A stretch of 64,000 nt of DNA from contig NZ_CP010897.2 of the NCBI RefSeq assembly GCF_000934605.2, forward strand, positions 3,844,001 to 3,908,000, given 5' to 3'. The notes under the pieces were generated by a model. The model saw nothing but the letters and a program-made list of their open reading frames with translations. It searched no databases and had not been told where the DNA came from. Both the position numbers and the translations under genes were made by a program. Shown piece after piece: positions 37,083-46,937 of this stretch. Source of the stretch: Pandoraea vervacti (GTDB taxonomy: Bacteria; Pseudomonadota; Gammaproteobacteria; Burkholderiales; Burkholderiaceae). Numbering within the stretch: the stretch's first letter is position 1; the number at the start of each line of letters is the position of its first letter.

Positions 37083-39422
37083 ATGAACACGCAAGTTGAA
37101 GGCTTCATGACGCAGACCGCTCAGACCGCCGCACAGGTCGGCCGCTCGCGCCCGCACGAGTCGGCCGAGCTTCACGTGGCCGGCGAGGCCACGTACACCG
37201 ACGACATCCCCGAACTGCAAGGCACGCTGCACTGCGCGCTCGGCCCGTCGCCCAAGGCGCACGCCCGCATCCTGTCGCTGGATCTCGACGCCGTGCGTCG
37301 TGCGCCGGGTGTGGTCGCCGTGCTCACCGCCGCCGACATCCCCGGCGTGAACGACTGCGGCCCCGTCGTGCACGACGACCCGATTCTCGCGGACGGCATC
37401 GTCCAGTACATCGGGCAGCCGATGTTCGCCGTGGTGGCCGAATCGCACGACGCCGCCCGCCGCGCCGCACGTCTGGCCAGGGGCGAATTCGAAGACCTGC
37501 CTGCCATCCTCACGCCGCAAGCCGCCAAAGCCGCCGGCGCAGGCGTGATCCCGCCGATGCAACTGCGTCGCGGCGACGCCGATGCCGCCCTGCAGGCTTC
37601 GCCGAACCGTCTCACCGGCACGTTCGAATGCAACGGGCAGGAGCAGTTCTATCTCGAAGGCCAGATCTCGTACGCGATTCCCAAGGAAAACGACGGTCTG
37701 CAGATTTATTGCTCGACGCAGCACCCGAGCGAGATGCAGGCGCTGGTCTCGCACGCGCTGGGCTGGCATAGCCATCAGGTGCAGGTCGAATGCCGTCGCA
37801 TGGGCGGCGGTTTCGGCGGCAAGGAGTCGCAGTCGGGCCTGTTCGCCTGCGTCGCCGCGCTGTGCGCGACGCGTCTGAAGCGGCCGGTGAAGCTGCGTCT
37901 GGATCGCGACGACGACTTCATGATGACGGGCAAGCGTCACGGCTTCTATTTCGAATACGACGTCGGCTTCGACGACGACGGCCGCATCACCGGCGCCAAG
38001 GTCGACATGACGTTGCGCGCCGGCTTCTCGGCGGACTTGTCCGGCCCCGTCGCCACACGCGCCATCTGCCACTTCGACAACGCCTACTACGTGCCGGATG
38101 CCGATCTGCGCGCCCTGTGCGGCAAGACGAACACCCAGTCGAACACCGCGTTTCGCGGCTTTGGCGGCCCGCAAGGCGCGCTCATCATGGAAGTGCTGCA
38201 AGACGCCATCGCGCGGCGTCTGGGCAAAGATGCCCTCGACGTTCGCCGGGTGAACTTCTATGGCAAGACCGAGCGCAACGTCACGCCGTACGGGCAACTC
38301 GTGAAGGACAACATCATTCACGAACTGGTCTCGGAACTGGAGCGCACCAGCGACTACCGCGCGCGGCGCGACGCGGTTCGCGCCTTCAACCGTACGAGCC
38401 CGGTACTACGCAAGGGGCTGGCGCTCACGCCGCTCAAGTTCGGTATCTCGTTCAACGTGCAGGCCTTCAATCAGGCCGGCGCCCTGGTGCACGTCTACCG
38501 CGACGGTTCGATGCTCGTGAACCACGGCGGCACCGAAATGGGTCAGGGCCTGAACACGAAGGTCGCGCAGGTCGTCGCCCACGAGCTAGGGGTGGACCTC
38601 TCGCACGTGCGTGTGACGGCCACCGACACGAGCAAGGTCGCGAACACCTCGGCGACGGCCGCGTCGACCGGCGCCGACCTGAACGGCAAGGCCGCGCAGA
38701 ACGCCGCATGGCAGATCCGCGAGCGTCTGGCCACGTTCGCCGCGCAAAAGTACGGCGGCTCGGCCAAGGACGTGAGCTTCGCCAACGACATCGTCAGCGT
38801 GAACGGCAACGACATCCCCTTCCCCGAACTCGTGGAAGCCGCCTACTGGGCACGCGTGCAACTGTGGTCCGACGGTTTCTATGCCACGCCGGGCCTGTCA
38901 TGGGACGCCAAGACGATGAACGGCAATCCGTTCTACTACTTTGCCTACGGCGCCGCGGTCTCGGAAGTGATGCTCGACACGCTCACCGGCGAGTGGCGTC
39001 TGCTGCGCGCCGATGTGCTGCACGACGCCGGCAAGTCGATCAATCCGGCGCTCGACATCGGTCAGGTCGAAGGTGCGTTCATTCAGGGCATGGGCTGGCT
39101 GACGACGGAGGAGCTGTGGTGGAACAAGGACGGCAGGCTCATGACGCACGCGCCGTCCACCTACAAGATTCCCGGCATCAGCGATTGCCCGACGGACTTT
39201 CGCGTCGCGCTGTATGAAAACGCCAACGTCATGGACTCGATCCATCGCTCGAAGGCGGTCGGCGAGCCGCCGCTGCTGCTGCCGTTCTCGGTGTTCAACG
39301 CGCTGCGCGATGCGGTGGCGAGCGTCAACGACTATCGCGACGAGCCGGTACTGAATGCACCGGCCACGTCCGAGGCGCTCCTTATGGCGATCACCGAACT
39401 TCGCAGCCGGAGCGCCGCCTGA
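37083..39422 (+). CDS. xdhB: Xanthine dehydrogenase molybdopterin-binding subunit
   Basis: 779-aa subunit with the molybdenum cofactor and active site. Recognised: HVAGEATYTDDIPEL near the start, MGGGFGGKESQSG (Mo-co Gly loop), TAFRGFGGPQGAL (substrate-orienting Arg), GTEMGQGLNTKVAQV and the catalytic Glu in AVGEPPLLLPFSVFNALRDA near the C-terminus. Length is standard. Start ATG 37083 is 12 bp after the xdhA stop with GGAG upstream. It overlaps xdhC by one base. Confidence 0.97.
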   Translation: MNTQVEGFMTQTAQTAAQVGRSRPHESAELHVAGEATYTDDIPELQGTLHCALGPSPKAHARILSLDLDAVRRAPGVVAVLTAADIPGVNDCGPVVHDDPILADGIVQYIGQPMFAVVAESHDAARRAARLARGEFEDLPAILTPQAAKAAGAGVIPPMQLRRGDADAALQASPNRLTGTFECNGQEQFYLEGQISYAIPKENDGLQIYCSTQHPSEMQALVSHALGWHSHQVQVECRRMGGGFGGKESQSGLFACVAALCATRLKRPVKLRLDRDDDFMMTGKRHGFYFEYDVGFDDDGRITGAKVDMTLRAGFSADLSGPVATRAICHFDNAYYVPDADLRALCGKTNTQSNTAFRGFGGPQGALIMEVLQDAIARRLGKDALDVRRVNFYGKTERNVTPYGQLVKDNIIHELVSELERTSDYRARRDAVRAFNRTSPVLRKGLALTPLKFGISFNVQAFNQAGALVHVYRDGSMLVNHGGTEMGQGLNTKVAQVVAHELGVDLSHVRVTATDTSKVANTSATAASTGADLNGKAAQNAAWQIRERLATFAAQKYGGSAKDVSFANDIVSVNGNDIPFPELVEAAYWARVQLWSDGFYATPGLSWDAKTMNGNPFYYFAYGAAVSEVMLDTLTGEWRLLRADVLHDAGKSINPALDIGQVEGAFIQGMGWLTTEELWWNKDGRLMTHAPSTYKIPGISDCPTDFRVALYENANVMDSIHRSKAVGEPPLLLPFSVFNALRDAVASVNDYRDEPVLNAPATSEALLMAITELRSRSAA

Positions 39423-40510
39423 TGCACCGTTGGGTCGACGCCGCTCACAAGCTGCTCGTTCGCGGTGAAGCGGCCGTATTGGTGACGATCGCACGCGTGG
39501 AGGGTTCGGCGCCACGCGAAGCCGGCACCCATTTGCTCGTCACGCGCGAACAGGTATGGGAGACGATCGGCGGCGGTCATCTGGAATGGCGGGCCATGGA
39601 TGTGGCCCGCCAACTGCTGCGTCAATACGGACATCAAGGTGCGCGACACGTCGAGCGCTTCGCGCTCGGCCCCAGTCTCGGGCAATGCTGCGGCGGTGCC
39701 GTCACCCTTGCCTTCGAAGTGCTCACGCTGGCCGATCTGGCCTGGGTGAGCGCGCTGCACAAGCGTCTGGCAGCCGGTCAAGCGAGCCTGCGCAGTGTGG
39801 CGTTCGGTGCGCCGGGAGCCGATGCGGCGGCCAGTCAGCAACAGGGCGGCCCGGTACTGCTCAGTGAGCTCGACGCCGACGAGCCGCTGGCGCATCCGCA
39901 CACCCTCACCCGCGACGCCGACGATGCCGCGTGCTCCTTCTGGCAGGGCAGCGATGGCTGGTTGTGGCTGAGCGAGCGACTCGCGCCGAGCGACTTTCAC
40001 ATCGTGCTCTTCGGCGCGGGGCATGTCGGACAGGCCATCGTGCAGGTGCTGGCGACACTGCCATGCCGCGTGACATGGGCCGACGAGCGCACCGAGACGT
40101 TCCCCGAATCGGTGCCGCCGAACACTTCGGTCGAATCGACCGACACGCCCGAGGCAATCGTCCCCGAAGCGCCACCCGGCACATTTTTTCTGGTGATGAC
40201 GCACAACCATGCGCTCGATCAACGCCTGTGCGAAGCCATTTTCAGGCGAGACGATTTCGCCTATTTCGGGCTGATCGGGTCGATGACCAAACGTCGGCAG
40301 TTCGAGCATCGCCTGCGCGATCGCGGTGTGCCGCCCGAGCGCTTCGCACAGATGATCTGCCCCATCGGCGTGGCGGGCATCACGGGCAAGGCGCCAGCGA
40401 CGATAGCGATTGCGGTCGTCGCGCAGTTGCTGCGCGTGCGCGAGCAGCAGGTGCAGCAGACGCATTTGAGCGCACCGGCGCCGACACCTGACGACGGCGT
40501 CGCGGTCTGA
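39422..40510 (+). CDS. xdhC: Xanthine dehydrogenase accessory protein
   Basis: 362-aa XdhC/CoxI family protein that binds, sulfurates and inserts molybdopterin into XdhB. The N-terminal part has TIARVEGSAPREAGTHLLV (with ETIGGGHLEW) and the Rossmann part HIVLFGAGHVGQAIVQVL; LIGSMTKRRQFEHRLRDRGV and ICPIGVAGITGKAPATIAI complete the signature. Its ATG overlaps the xdhB stop (TGATG), showing translational coupling. Confidence 0.95.
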   Translation: MHRWVDAAHKLLVRGEAAVLVTIARVEGSAPREAGTHLLVTREQVWETIGGGHLEWRAMDVARQLLRQYGHQGARHVERFALGPSLGQCCGGAVTLAFEVLTLADLAWVSALHKRLAAGQASLRSVAFGAPGADAAASQQQGGPVLLSELDADEPLAHPHTLTRDADDAACSFWQGSDGWLWLSERLAPSDFHIVLFGAGHVGQAIVQVLATLPCRVTWADERTETFPESVPPNTSVESTDTPEAIVPEAPPGTFFLVMTHNHALDQRLCEAIFRRDDFAYFGLIGSMTKRRQFEHRLRDRGVPPERFAQMICPIGVAGITGKAPATIAIAVVAQLLRVREQQVQQTHLSAPAPTPDDGVAV

Positions 40511-40574
40511 TCGCGCGCGCCCCGCTCACCTCACCCACGGTGACCGGATGACCGGCAAGCGCCTGCGACGGTAA

Positions 40575-41651
<1,077 letters not shown>

Positions 41652-41731
41652 ATGCATGAACGTCGGACGGCCGGAAGGCCGTGACGGCTGCGACATAAGG
41701 CGCCGGGAAGGACTCTCGCCGCACAGCCCGC

Positions 41732-41760
41732 AAACGCCCGAATCACTCGGGCGTTTTTTT
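41732..41760 (+). terminator. Intrinsic terminator after the xdh-deaminase operon
   Basis: AAACGCCCGA / TCGGGCGTTT with a 5-nt loop followed by a T-run (TTTTTTT in all): a strong rho-independent terminator 80 bp after the deaminase stop. Confidence 0.92.
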
Positions 41761-41790
41761 GTGTCTGCGCGGCCAGCATTGCACACCGGT

Positions 41791-41880
41791 TTGCTCCGGT
41801 TTGCTCCGGTTTGCTCCGGTTTGCTCCGGATGTCTCCGGATGTCTCCGGATGTCTCCGGATGTCTCCGGATGTCTCCGGT
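41791..41880 (+). repeat. 10-bp tandem repeat array, nine units
   Basis: Three copies of TTGCTCCGGT, one TTGCTCCGGA, four TGTCTCCGGA and one TGTCTCCGGT, without gaps. The period of 10 matches about one helical turn of DNA, and the array changes type in the middle. It lies between the terminator at 41732 and the permease start. Units share CTCCGG. Confidence 0.95.
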
Positions 41881-42076
41881 TGGCGCAGGGTGGCGCTGAT
41901 CGCTTCCGATTCGCTCGCCACATTACCTCGCGATGATGTGGAACATTCCGCATGGGGAATATTTTCACCGGGACCCGATGCTATTTTTCGAGCGTGCCCT
42001 GCCGGACCTCCAAGGTGCCCCCACACCCATTGACCTCAGGCGCACTCAACATAGAACATATCGGAGACAACACCCC

Positions 42077-43525
42077 ATGGACTCATCGCTCAGCCCCCCG
42101 GCGAGTAATGGCCTGCCCCCGGCCCAGACCTCTGCCGCCCCCGACGCGGCCCCCGATCACACGCGCGTGGCGGGCGCGCAACCGGCCTCCGTGCTTGACC
42201 GTTATTTCGGCATCACGGCGCTCGGCTCCACGTTTCGGACCGAAGTGATCGCGGGTATCACGACATTTCTTGCGGCGATGTACATCATCGTCGTGAATCC
42301 GGCGATTCTGTCCAAGACGGGCATGGGCTTCCCGGCGGCCCTCACCGCCACGGTGCTCATCAGCTTCTTCGGGAGCTGCGCGATGGGGCTCTACGCCCGC
42401 AACCCGGTTCTGGTCGCCCCCGGCATGGGCCTGAACGCGCTTTTCGCCTTCACGATGGTGCTCGGCGTGGGCATGCCCTGGCAGACAGCGCTCGGTTGCG
42501 TCTTCTGGTCGGGCATTCTCTTCGCACTGCTGGCCGCCCTCAACGTGCGACGCTTCGTCGTCGAAGCGATTCCGGCGAACCTGCGTTACGCGATTTCGTG
42601 CGGCATCGGCCTGTTCATTACCGTCATCGGTCTTGTCAATGCCAAGCTGGTGGTGAGCGATCCGGTGACGGTGGTGCGTCTGGCGCACTTGTCGCCGCCG
42701 ACGGTCACCTTCCTCATCGGTCTGGCGCTCACGACCGTGCTCGTTGCCCGCCGCGTGAACGGCGCACTGATGATCGGCATCGTCGTCACCACCCTCATGG
42801 CCGTGCCCATCGGGCGGCTGTGGGGCGACGGCAGCGGGTACTTCCCCAAGGAAATCGCGACGGCCACGCTGGTGAACTTCCAGGGCTTCTTCGCCGCACC
42901 GGACTTCTCGGGCATCGGCCAGCTGGACCTGCTCGGCGCGCTGAAGGTGGCCTACCTGCCGTTCATCTTCGTGATGCTCTTCACTGCGTTCTTTGATACC
43001 CTCTCGACCTTCATGAGCATTGCCGAAGCGGGCAACATGAAGGATCGCGACGGCAACCCGCGCAACATGCGTCAGGCGATGATCGTCGACTCGTTCTCGG
43101 TGCTGATCTCCGGCCCGCTCGGCACGAGCCCGGCGAATGCCTACATCGAATCGGCGGCAGGCATTGCACAGGGAGGCCGCACCGGACTGACCGCCGTGGT
43201 TTGCGCGCTGCTGTTCCTGCCGTTCCTGTTTCTCTCGCCGATGCTCTCGCTGGTGCCCGCCATCGCCACCGCCCCGGCGCTGATTCTCGTCGGTGTGTTT
43301 ATGATGGAATCCGTGGCGCGCATCGAATGGCACAGAATGGACGAAGCCATCCCGAGCTTCATCGCGCTCGTGATGATTCCGATCTCGTACTCGATTACCG
43401 ACGGCATCGCCTACAGCTTCCTCGCGTTCGTCGTCCTCAAGCTGTTCACGGGACGCGTGAAAGAGATCAAGCCCGCGATGTGGGTCGTGGCAGCGCTCGC
43501 CGTGCTGCTGCTCACGCAAATGTAA
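42077..43525 (+). CDS. AzgA family purine (guanine/hypoxanthine/adenine) permease
   Basis: 482-aa inner-membrane NCS2/AzgA-type transporter. Motifs: LGSTFRTEVIAGITTFLAAMYIIVVNP (the family start), GLYARNPVLVAPGMGLNALFAF (signature of GhxP/PurP-type carriers), FVMLFTAFFDTLSTFMSIAEAGNM and GTSPANAYIESAAGIAQGGRTGL. About 12-14 helices. The first 30 residues are Pro/Ala-rich and not conserved. ATG 42077 has CGGAG 12 nt upstream. It sits 15 bp before guaD, so guanine uptake and deamination are coupled in one operon. Confidence 0.92.
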   Translation: MDSSLSPPASNGLPPAQTSAAPDAAPDHTRVAGAQPASVLDRYFGITALGSTFRTEVIAGITTFLAAMYIIVVNPAILSKTGMGFPAALTATVLISFFGSCAMGLYARNPVLVAPGMGLNALFAFTMVLGVGMPWQTALGCVFWSGILFALLAALNVRRFVVEAIPANLRYAISCGIGLFITVIGLVNAKLVVSDPVTVVRLAHLSPPTVTFLIGLALTTVLVARRVNGALMIGIVVTTLMAVPIGRLWGDGSGYFPKEIATATLVNFQGFFAAPDFSGIGQLDLLGALKVAYLPFIFVMLFTAFFDTLSTFMSIAEAGNMKDRDGNPRNMRQAMIVDSFSVLISGPLGTSPANAYIESAAGIAQGGRTGLTAVVCALLFLPFLFLSPMLSLVPAIATAPALILVGVFMMESVARIEWHRMDEAIPSFIALVMIPISYSITDGIAYSFLAFVVLKLFTGRVKEIKPAMWVVAALAVLLLTQM

Positions 43526-43540
43526 CGACAGAAGGCCCCG

Positions 43541-44881
43541 ATGATGTCTACCGCAAACGAAGCCACGCAGGGCGTACGCGCTGTGCGTGCACAACTGGTC
43601 TACTTCACGCACGATCCCGCGCGTGCTTACCTCGACGGCACGCCGGGCACGGTGCACCACACCGACGGTATCGTCGCGTTCGAGAACGGGCGCATCGTCG
43701 CCGTGGGCGATTACGCCAAAGTGGCTCCCACGCTGCCCGTGGACACGCCCATCGACGACCTGCGCGACAAGCTCGTCACGCCGGGCTTCATCGACACGCA
43801 TATCCACTATCCGCAGACGGACATGATCGCGTCGCCTGCGCCGGGGTTGCTGCCGTGGCTCGAGAAGTACACATTCCCGACCGAGCGCCGCTTCGAGAAT
43901 CCGGAATATGCGGCGGACGTCGCCCGGTTCTTCCTCGACGAACTGCTGCGCGGCGGCACCACCAGCGCACTCGTCTATTGCACGGTGCACCCGGGCTCCG
44001 CCGATGCCTTCTTCAAGGAAAGCGACACGCGCAATCTGCGCATGGTCGCGGGCAAGGTGATGATGGACCGCAACTGCCCCGAGTTCCTTCGCGACACGGC
44101 CGAGAGCGGTGCGCGCGACAGCGAGGCGCTGATCCAGCGCTGGCACAACAAGGGTCGTCAGTTGTACGCACTCACGCCGCGCTTTGCGCCGACATCGACC
44201 GAAGCGCAACTCGGCGTATGCGGCGAACTCGCGCAACAGTATCAGGACGTGTTCATCCAGAGCCACGTTGCGGAGAACACCGACGAGGTCGAATGGGTCC
44301 GCTCGCTGTTCCCGGGCCATCGCAGCTACCTTGACGTCTACGATCACTACAAGCTGCTGCGCAAGCGTGCCGTGTACGGCCATTGCATCTGGCTCGATGA
44401 GCACGACCGTCGCCGCATGTTCGAGACGGGGGCCGTGGCGGCGCACTGCCCGACGTCGAACCAGTTCCTGGGCAGCGGTCTGTTCGACTTCGCCGCCGCG
44501 CAAGCTACGCGCATGCCGGTGACGCTCGCAACCGACGTGGGGGGCGGCTCGACCTTCTCGATGCTGCAGACGATGAACGAGGCGCACAAGGTGGCGCGAC
44601 TGTCCGGCTACCATCTTTCGGCCGAACGCATGTTCTATCTCGCGACCGAAGGCGCGGCGCATGCACTGGATCTGCATGGCGCGATCGGCACACTGGCCGT
44701 CGGCGCCGAGGCCGATTTCGTGGTGCTCGATCCGAAAGCGACGCCGCTGCTCGCGCGTCGTACCGCACTGGCCGAGTCGCTGGAGGAATTGCTGTTCGCC
44801 TTCGCGATGCTGGGCGACGACCGCGCCATTGCCACGACCTACGCGGCTGGCAAGCCCGTGCATCGACGCACCGCGCACTGA
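43541..44881 (+). CDS. guaD: Guanine deaminase
   Basis: 446-aa amidohydrolase converting guanine to xanthine, the substrate of Xdh. Metal ligands: TPGFIDTHIHYPQ (HxH), HVAENTDEVEW (His), YGHCIWLDEHDRRRM (His) and ATDVGGGS (Asp). Length and motif spacing fit GuaD rather than other amidohydrolases. The ATG at 43541 is followed directly by another ATG (43544); either could be used. Last gene of the purine block. Confidence 0.95.
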   Translation: MMSTANEATQGVRAVRAQLVYFTHDPARAYLDGTPGTVHHTDGIVAFENGRIVAVGDYAKVAPTLPVDTPIDDLRDKLVTPGFIDTHIHYPQTDMIASPAPGLLPWLEKYTFPTERRFENPEYAADVARFFLDELLRGGTTSALVYCTVHPGSADAFFKESDTRNLRMVAGKVMMDRNCPEFLRDTAESGARDSEALIQRWHNKGRQLYALTPRFAPTSTEAQLGVCGELAQQYQDVFIQSHVAENTDEVEWVRSLFPGHRSYLDVYDHYKLLRKRAVYGHCIWLDEHDRRRMFETGAVAAHCPTSNQFLGSGLFDFAAAQATRMPVTLATDVGGGSTFSMLQTMNEAHKVARLSGYHLSAERMFYLATEGAAHALDLHGAIGTLAVGAEADFVVLDPKATPLLARRTALAESLEELLFAFAMLGDDRAIATTYAAGKPVHRRTAH

Positions 44882-44916
44882 CCCTCGGTGGGTCGTCGGC
44901 GACCCAGTGCGTCTTA

Positions 44917-44932
44917 GTGCACTTAAGTGCAC
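44917..44932. promoter_or_regulatory. 16-bp perfect palindrome after guaD
   Basis: GTGCACTTAAGTGCAC, self-complementary and flanked by further TTAGTGC / TAAGTGC direct half-repeats (three AGTGC in about 30 bp). Looks like a protein-binding site or short minisatellite; no regulator assigned. Confidence 0.5.
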
Positions 44933-44974
44933 CTAAGTGCGCCTGAGCGCCTTCGGCAAGGGTTTGATGGCTTA

Positions 44975-45089
44975 CGCGTGGGCGCGGATACGGCGCCTTG
45001 GCTCGCATCCGCTCCCACGCGGTCGCCGACCGTGCGCAAGGGGCATACGGTCGGGGATCTCCTTGGGCAGCCGCTGGCTGCCCTTTTTT
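44975..45089 (+). ncRNA. Candidate structured small RNA ending in an intrinsic terminator
   Basis: Three stems in a row: CGCGTGGG-C-GCGGAT / ATCCGC-T-CCCACGCG (44975-45021), CCGACCGT / ACGGTCGG (45026-45054), and GGGCAGCC-GCT-GGCTGCCC-TTTTTT (45065-45089). The last is a textbook terminator. The set could be a stand-alone sRNA or the processed 3' end of the guaD transcript. No known family was recognised, and no clear promoter is seen just upstream. Confidence 0.45.
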
Positions 45090-45181
45090 GCTTTTTCCCC
45101 GGGTATCACGGCATCACAGGGGCACGGCGTCGCGGCTCCCCATCCAGCGAATGCCGCGCTTGCGCGAGTGCCGCTCGCCAG

Positions 45182-45190
45182 TGCTATAAT
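45182..45190 (+). promoter_or_regulatory. Extended -10 promoter for the Mn2+ riboswitch transcript
   Basis: TGCTATAAT: perfect -10 with upstream TG, compatible with a weak TTGCGC -35 at 45160 (19-bp spacer). The transcript would start about 45197, right before the aptamer. Confidence 0.7.
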
Positions 45191-45202
45191 CCGCTCCGAT
45201 TC

Positions 45203-45320
45203 ATTGGGGAGTAGCCGCCCTGTCATAGACATCTGTCTTCGGCGGGGGCGTACGTCAACAAACTTGGCCGGTTCCGGCTATGGCGTGCGCAGCCCTCGGG
45301 CCTGGCGAGACCGATGACGA
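45203..45320 (+). ncRNA. yybP-ykoY manganese riboswitch
   Basis: The family's conserved segments appear in order: ATTGGGGAGTAGCC at the 5' end, CGTACGTCAACAA in the internal loop and GGCGAGACC at the 3' side. Downstream, CCGGGCCG / CGGCCCGG (45333-45377) forms a stem that ends just before the ribosome binding site (GGAG, 45379-45382), a plausible translation switch. Mn2+ binding should open expression of the exporter gene at 45391. Confidence 0.88.
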
Positions 45321-45390
45321 TGCTTCCGCCAACCGGGCCGGGATGCATTGTCATTGGCTCGCAATTACACGGCCCGGCGGAGAAAAAAAG

Positions 45391-45948
45391 GTGTCCCCCT
45401 TCCTCGTATCGACCGGTGTGGTCGCGCTTGCCGAAATCGGCGATAAAACCCAACTGCTGTCCCTCGTGCTCGCTGCGCGCTTCAAGAAGCCCGTGCCGAT
45501 CATTCTCGGAATCTTCGTCGCAACGCTCGTCAACCACGGTTTTGCCGGCGCCGTCGGCGAATGGCTCTCCACCGCGATCAATCCCGCCATCATGAAATGG
45601 GCCGTCGTGGCCTCCTTCATCGGCATGGCGATCTGGATTCTCATTCCCGACAAGCTCGACGACGACGAGGCCGACACGCGCCGCAAGTTTGGCGTGTTCG
45701 TGTCGACCATCATCACGTTCTTCATCGCCGAAATGGGGGACAAGACGCAGATCGCGACGGTCATGCTAGCCGCGCGCTATCAGGACTTCTTCGGCGTCGT
45801 GGCAGGGACCACGCTCGGCATGATGCTCGCGAACGTGCCTGCGGTGCTCGTCGGCCACAAGTTCTCGGGACGCCTGCCCACGCGCGCGGTGCACGCGGTG
45901 GCCGCCGTGATCTTCCTCGTGCTCGGCATCGTCACGTTGATGCAGTAA
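45391..45948 (+). CDS. GDT1/UPF0016 (TMEM165) family manganese exporter
   Basis: 185-aa inner-membrane protein with two repeated halves. Each has the E-x-GD-K-T motif: AEIGDKTQLLSL (about 13-24) and AEMGDKTQIATV (about 118-129), which form the cation path in MneA/GDT1 proteins. Six or so helices. The start is a GTG at 45391 with GGAG 8 nt before it; starting further upstream would translate into the riboswitch. Control by a Mn2+ riboswitch fits Mn2+ efflux. The family usually found behind this riboswitch in enterobacteria is MntP, so this is a different exporter with the same switch. Confidence 0.92.
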   Translation: MSPFLVSTGVVALAEIGDKTQLLSLVLAARFKKPVPIILGIFVATLVNHGFAGAVGEWLSTAINPAIMKWAVVASFIGMAIWILIPDKLDDDEADTRRKFGVFVSTIITFFIAEMGDKTQIATVMLAARYQDFFGVVAGTTLGMMLANVPAVLVGHKFSGRLPTRAVHAVAAVIFLVLGIVTLMQ

Positions 45949-45952
45949 TGCC

Positions 45953-46003
45953 CCAACGGCGCGAGTGATCGGCCCGCAACCGGTCGAGCACTCGCGCCGT
46001 TGG
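45953..46003. terminator. 15-bp perfect hairpin between convergent genes
   Basis: CCAACGGCGCGAGTG / CACTCGCGCCGTTGG with a 21-nt loop, starting five bases after the exporter stop. No T-tract; likely a bidirectional terminator. Confidence 0.6.
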
Positions 46004-46068
46004 TATGACCGCCGTTGGTATGGCTTATGGCGGGAACGCGGAAATGATGAGCAGACCTGCGACCGGAC

Positions 46069-46677
46069 TTACTTACCGACCTTTTGCTGCACGTTGACCG
46101 TCTGCCCGCTCGGGAACGGCAATTGCCGGAGTGCCGCGTCGATCAGAAACGGCATGGCCGACGCCATCGAGGTACCGGCATCGCTCGTGTTGGCCTGCAC
46201 GCGGTAGACCTCCTTGCCGCTGGCGCGGTCGGTGAACCGCAACTGCAAACCGGCGAGTGCGTACGGATAGTCGCGTTGCACATACGCGGGCGGCCCGGCG
46301 TAGGGATAGCCATACCAGCCCCATGGGCGGCCCCACGGCCCCCACGGGCCGGGGGCGAACATCGGATCGTACGCCGGCTCCGTCACGCGCATCATCTGCT
46401 GTTGAATGCCGTAGGTCATGCCGATCAGATAGTGCGCACTGGAAGCGCTCTGCTCGCTGAAGCCGTCCCCCGCGAGACGGTTGCGCAACCACTGCTCATA
46501 AGTCGCATGCTCCTGATTGTTCTGTTGCTCGGGCGTGCGCGTAAGCGCGTAGGTGCGGGGGCCTTCGAATCCCGGCGCGCTGCCGAACGCCGTCACCTGA
46601 CTGGTGACCGTGCTGGCACACCCGGCCAGCCATACGCTGGCGACGGCCAATGTTGCCATTCCCCATCGTTTCCACAT
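46069..46677 (-). CDS. DUF4136 domain lipoprotein
   Basis: 202-aa predicted lipoprotein. The signal peptide MWKRWGMATLAVASVWLAGC ends at the lipobox LAGC (Cys20). The mature protein follows the DUF4136 pattern (ARTYALTRTPEQQNNQEHATYE, WLRNRLAGDGFSEQS, YLIGMTYGIQQQMMRV) and has a Pro/Gly/Trp/Tyr-rich segment (GPWGPWGRPWGWYGYPYA) before a DRASGKEVYRVQANTSD strand. GGGAG is 9 nt before the ATG. Monocistronic. Envelope role unknown. Confidence 0.86.
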   Translation of the reverse strand: MWKRWGMATLAVASVWLAGCASTVTSQVTAFGSAPGFEGPRTYALTRTPEQQNNQEHATYEQWLRNRLAGDGFSEQSASSAHYLIGMTYGIQQQMMRVTEPAYDPMFAPGPWGPWGRPWGWYGYPYAGPPAYVQRDYPYALAGLQLRFTDRASGKEVYRVQANTSDAGTSMASAMPFLIDAALRQLPFPSGQTVNVQQKVGK

Positions 46678-46937
46678 GATTTGCAACTCCCGAGATCGAA
46701 CGAACACAGCGGCGGCCGACGGGGGCGCGCCCCTGAAAACCGACTGCCGGACGCGGTCAATGCGCCCTTCACGGCGGCAAAACTGCAACGATTTAAGCAT
46801 AGGACGGCGTCTTGCGCGCATCCGAATCATTTGACGGGCACATGAGGCGAAAATTCAGCAAATTTGCGGCTCGGACACTAAGGTGACGCCACTCCGTTAC
46901 AATTTGTGAATCCCTGGCCGTCCGCAAACTACCGTCC

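Larger units (their letters stand above)
41652..42076. other. Intergenic region between deaminase and AzgA-type permease genes
   Basis: Holds the strong terminator (41732-41760), the decanucleotide array (41791-41880) and the promoter region of the permease gene (AT-richer from 41925). Open frames through the repeats are periodic artefacts. Confidence 0.6.
44882..45181. other. Intergenic region rich in RNA-type inverted repeats
   Basis: Contains no gene. From left to right: hairpin TGGGTCG-TCGG-CGACCCA (44889-44906), palindrome GTGCACTTAAGTGCAC (44917-44932), three consecutive hairpins ending in a T-tract (44975-45089), then plain sequence to the promoter at 45182. Confidence 0.7.

Noticed and set aside
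42083..44932. 949-codon open frame on the minus strand
   Set aside because: Shadow of the AzgA-type permease and guaD genes; composition rich in Arg, His and Glu, no domain.
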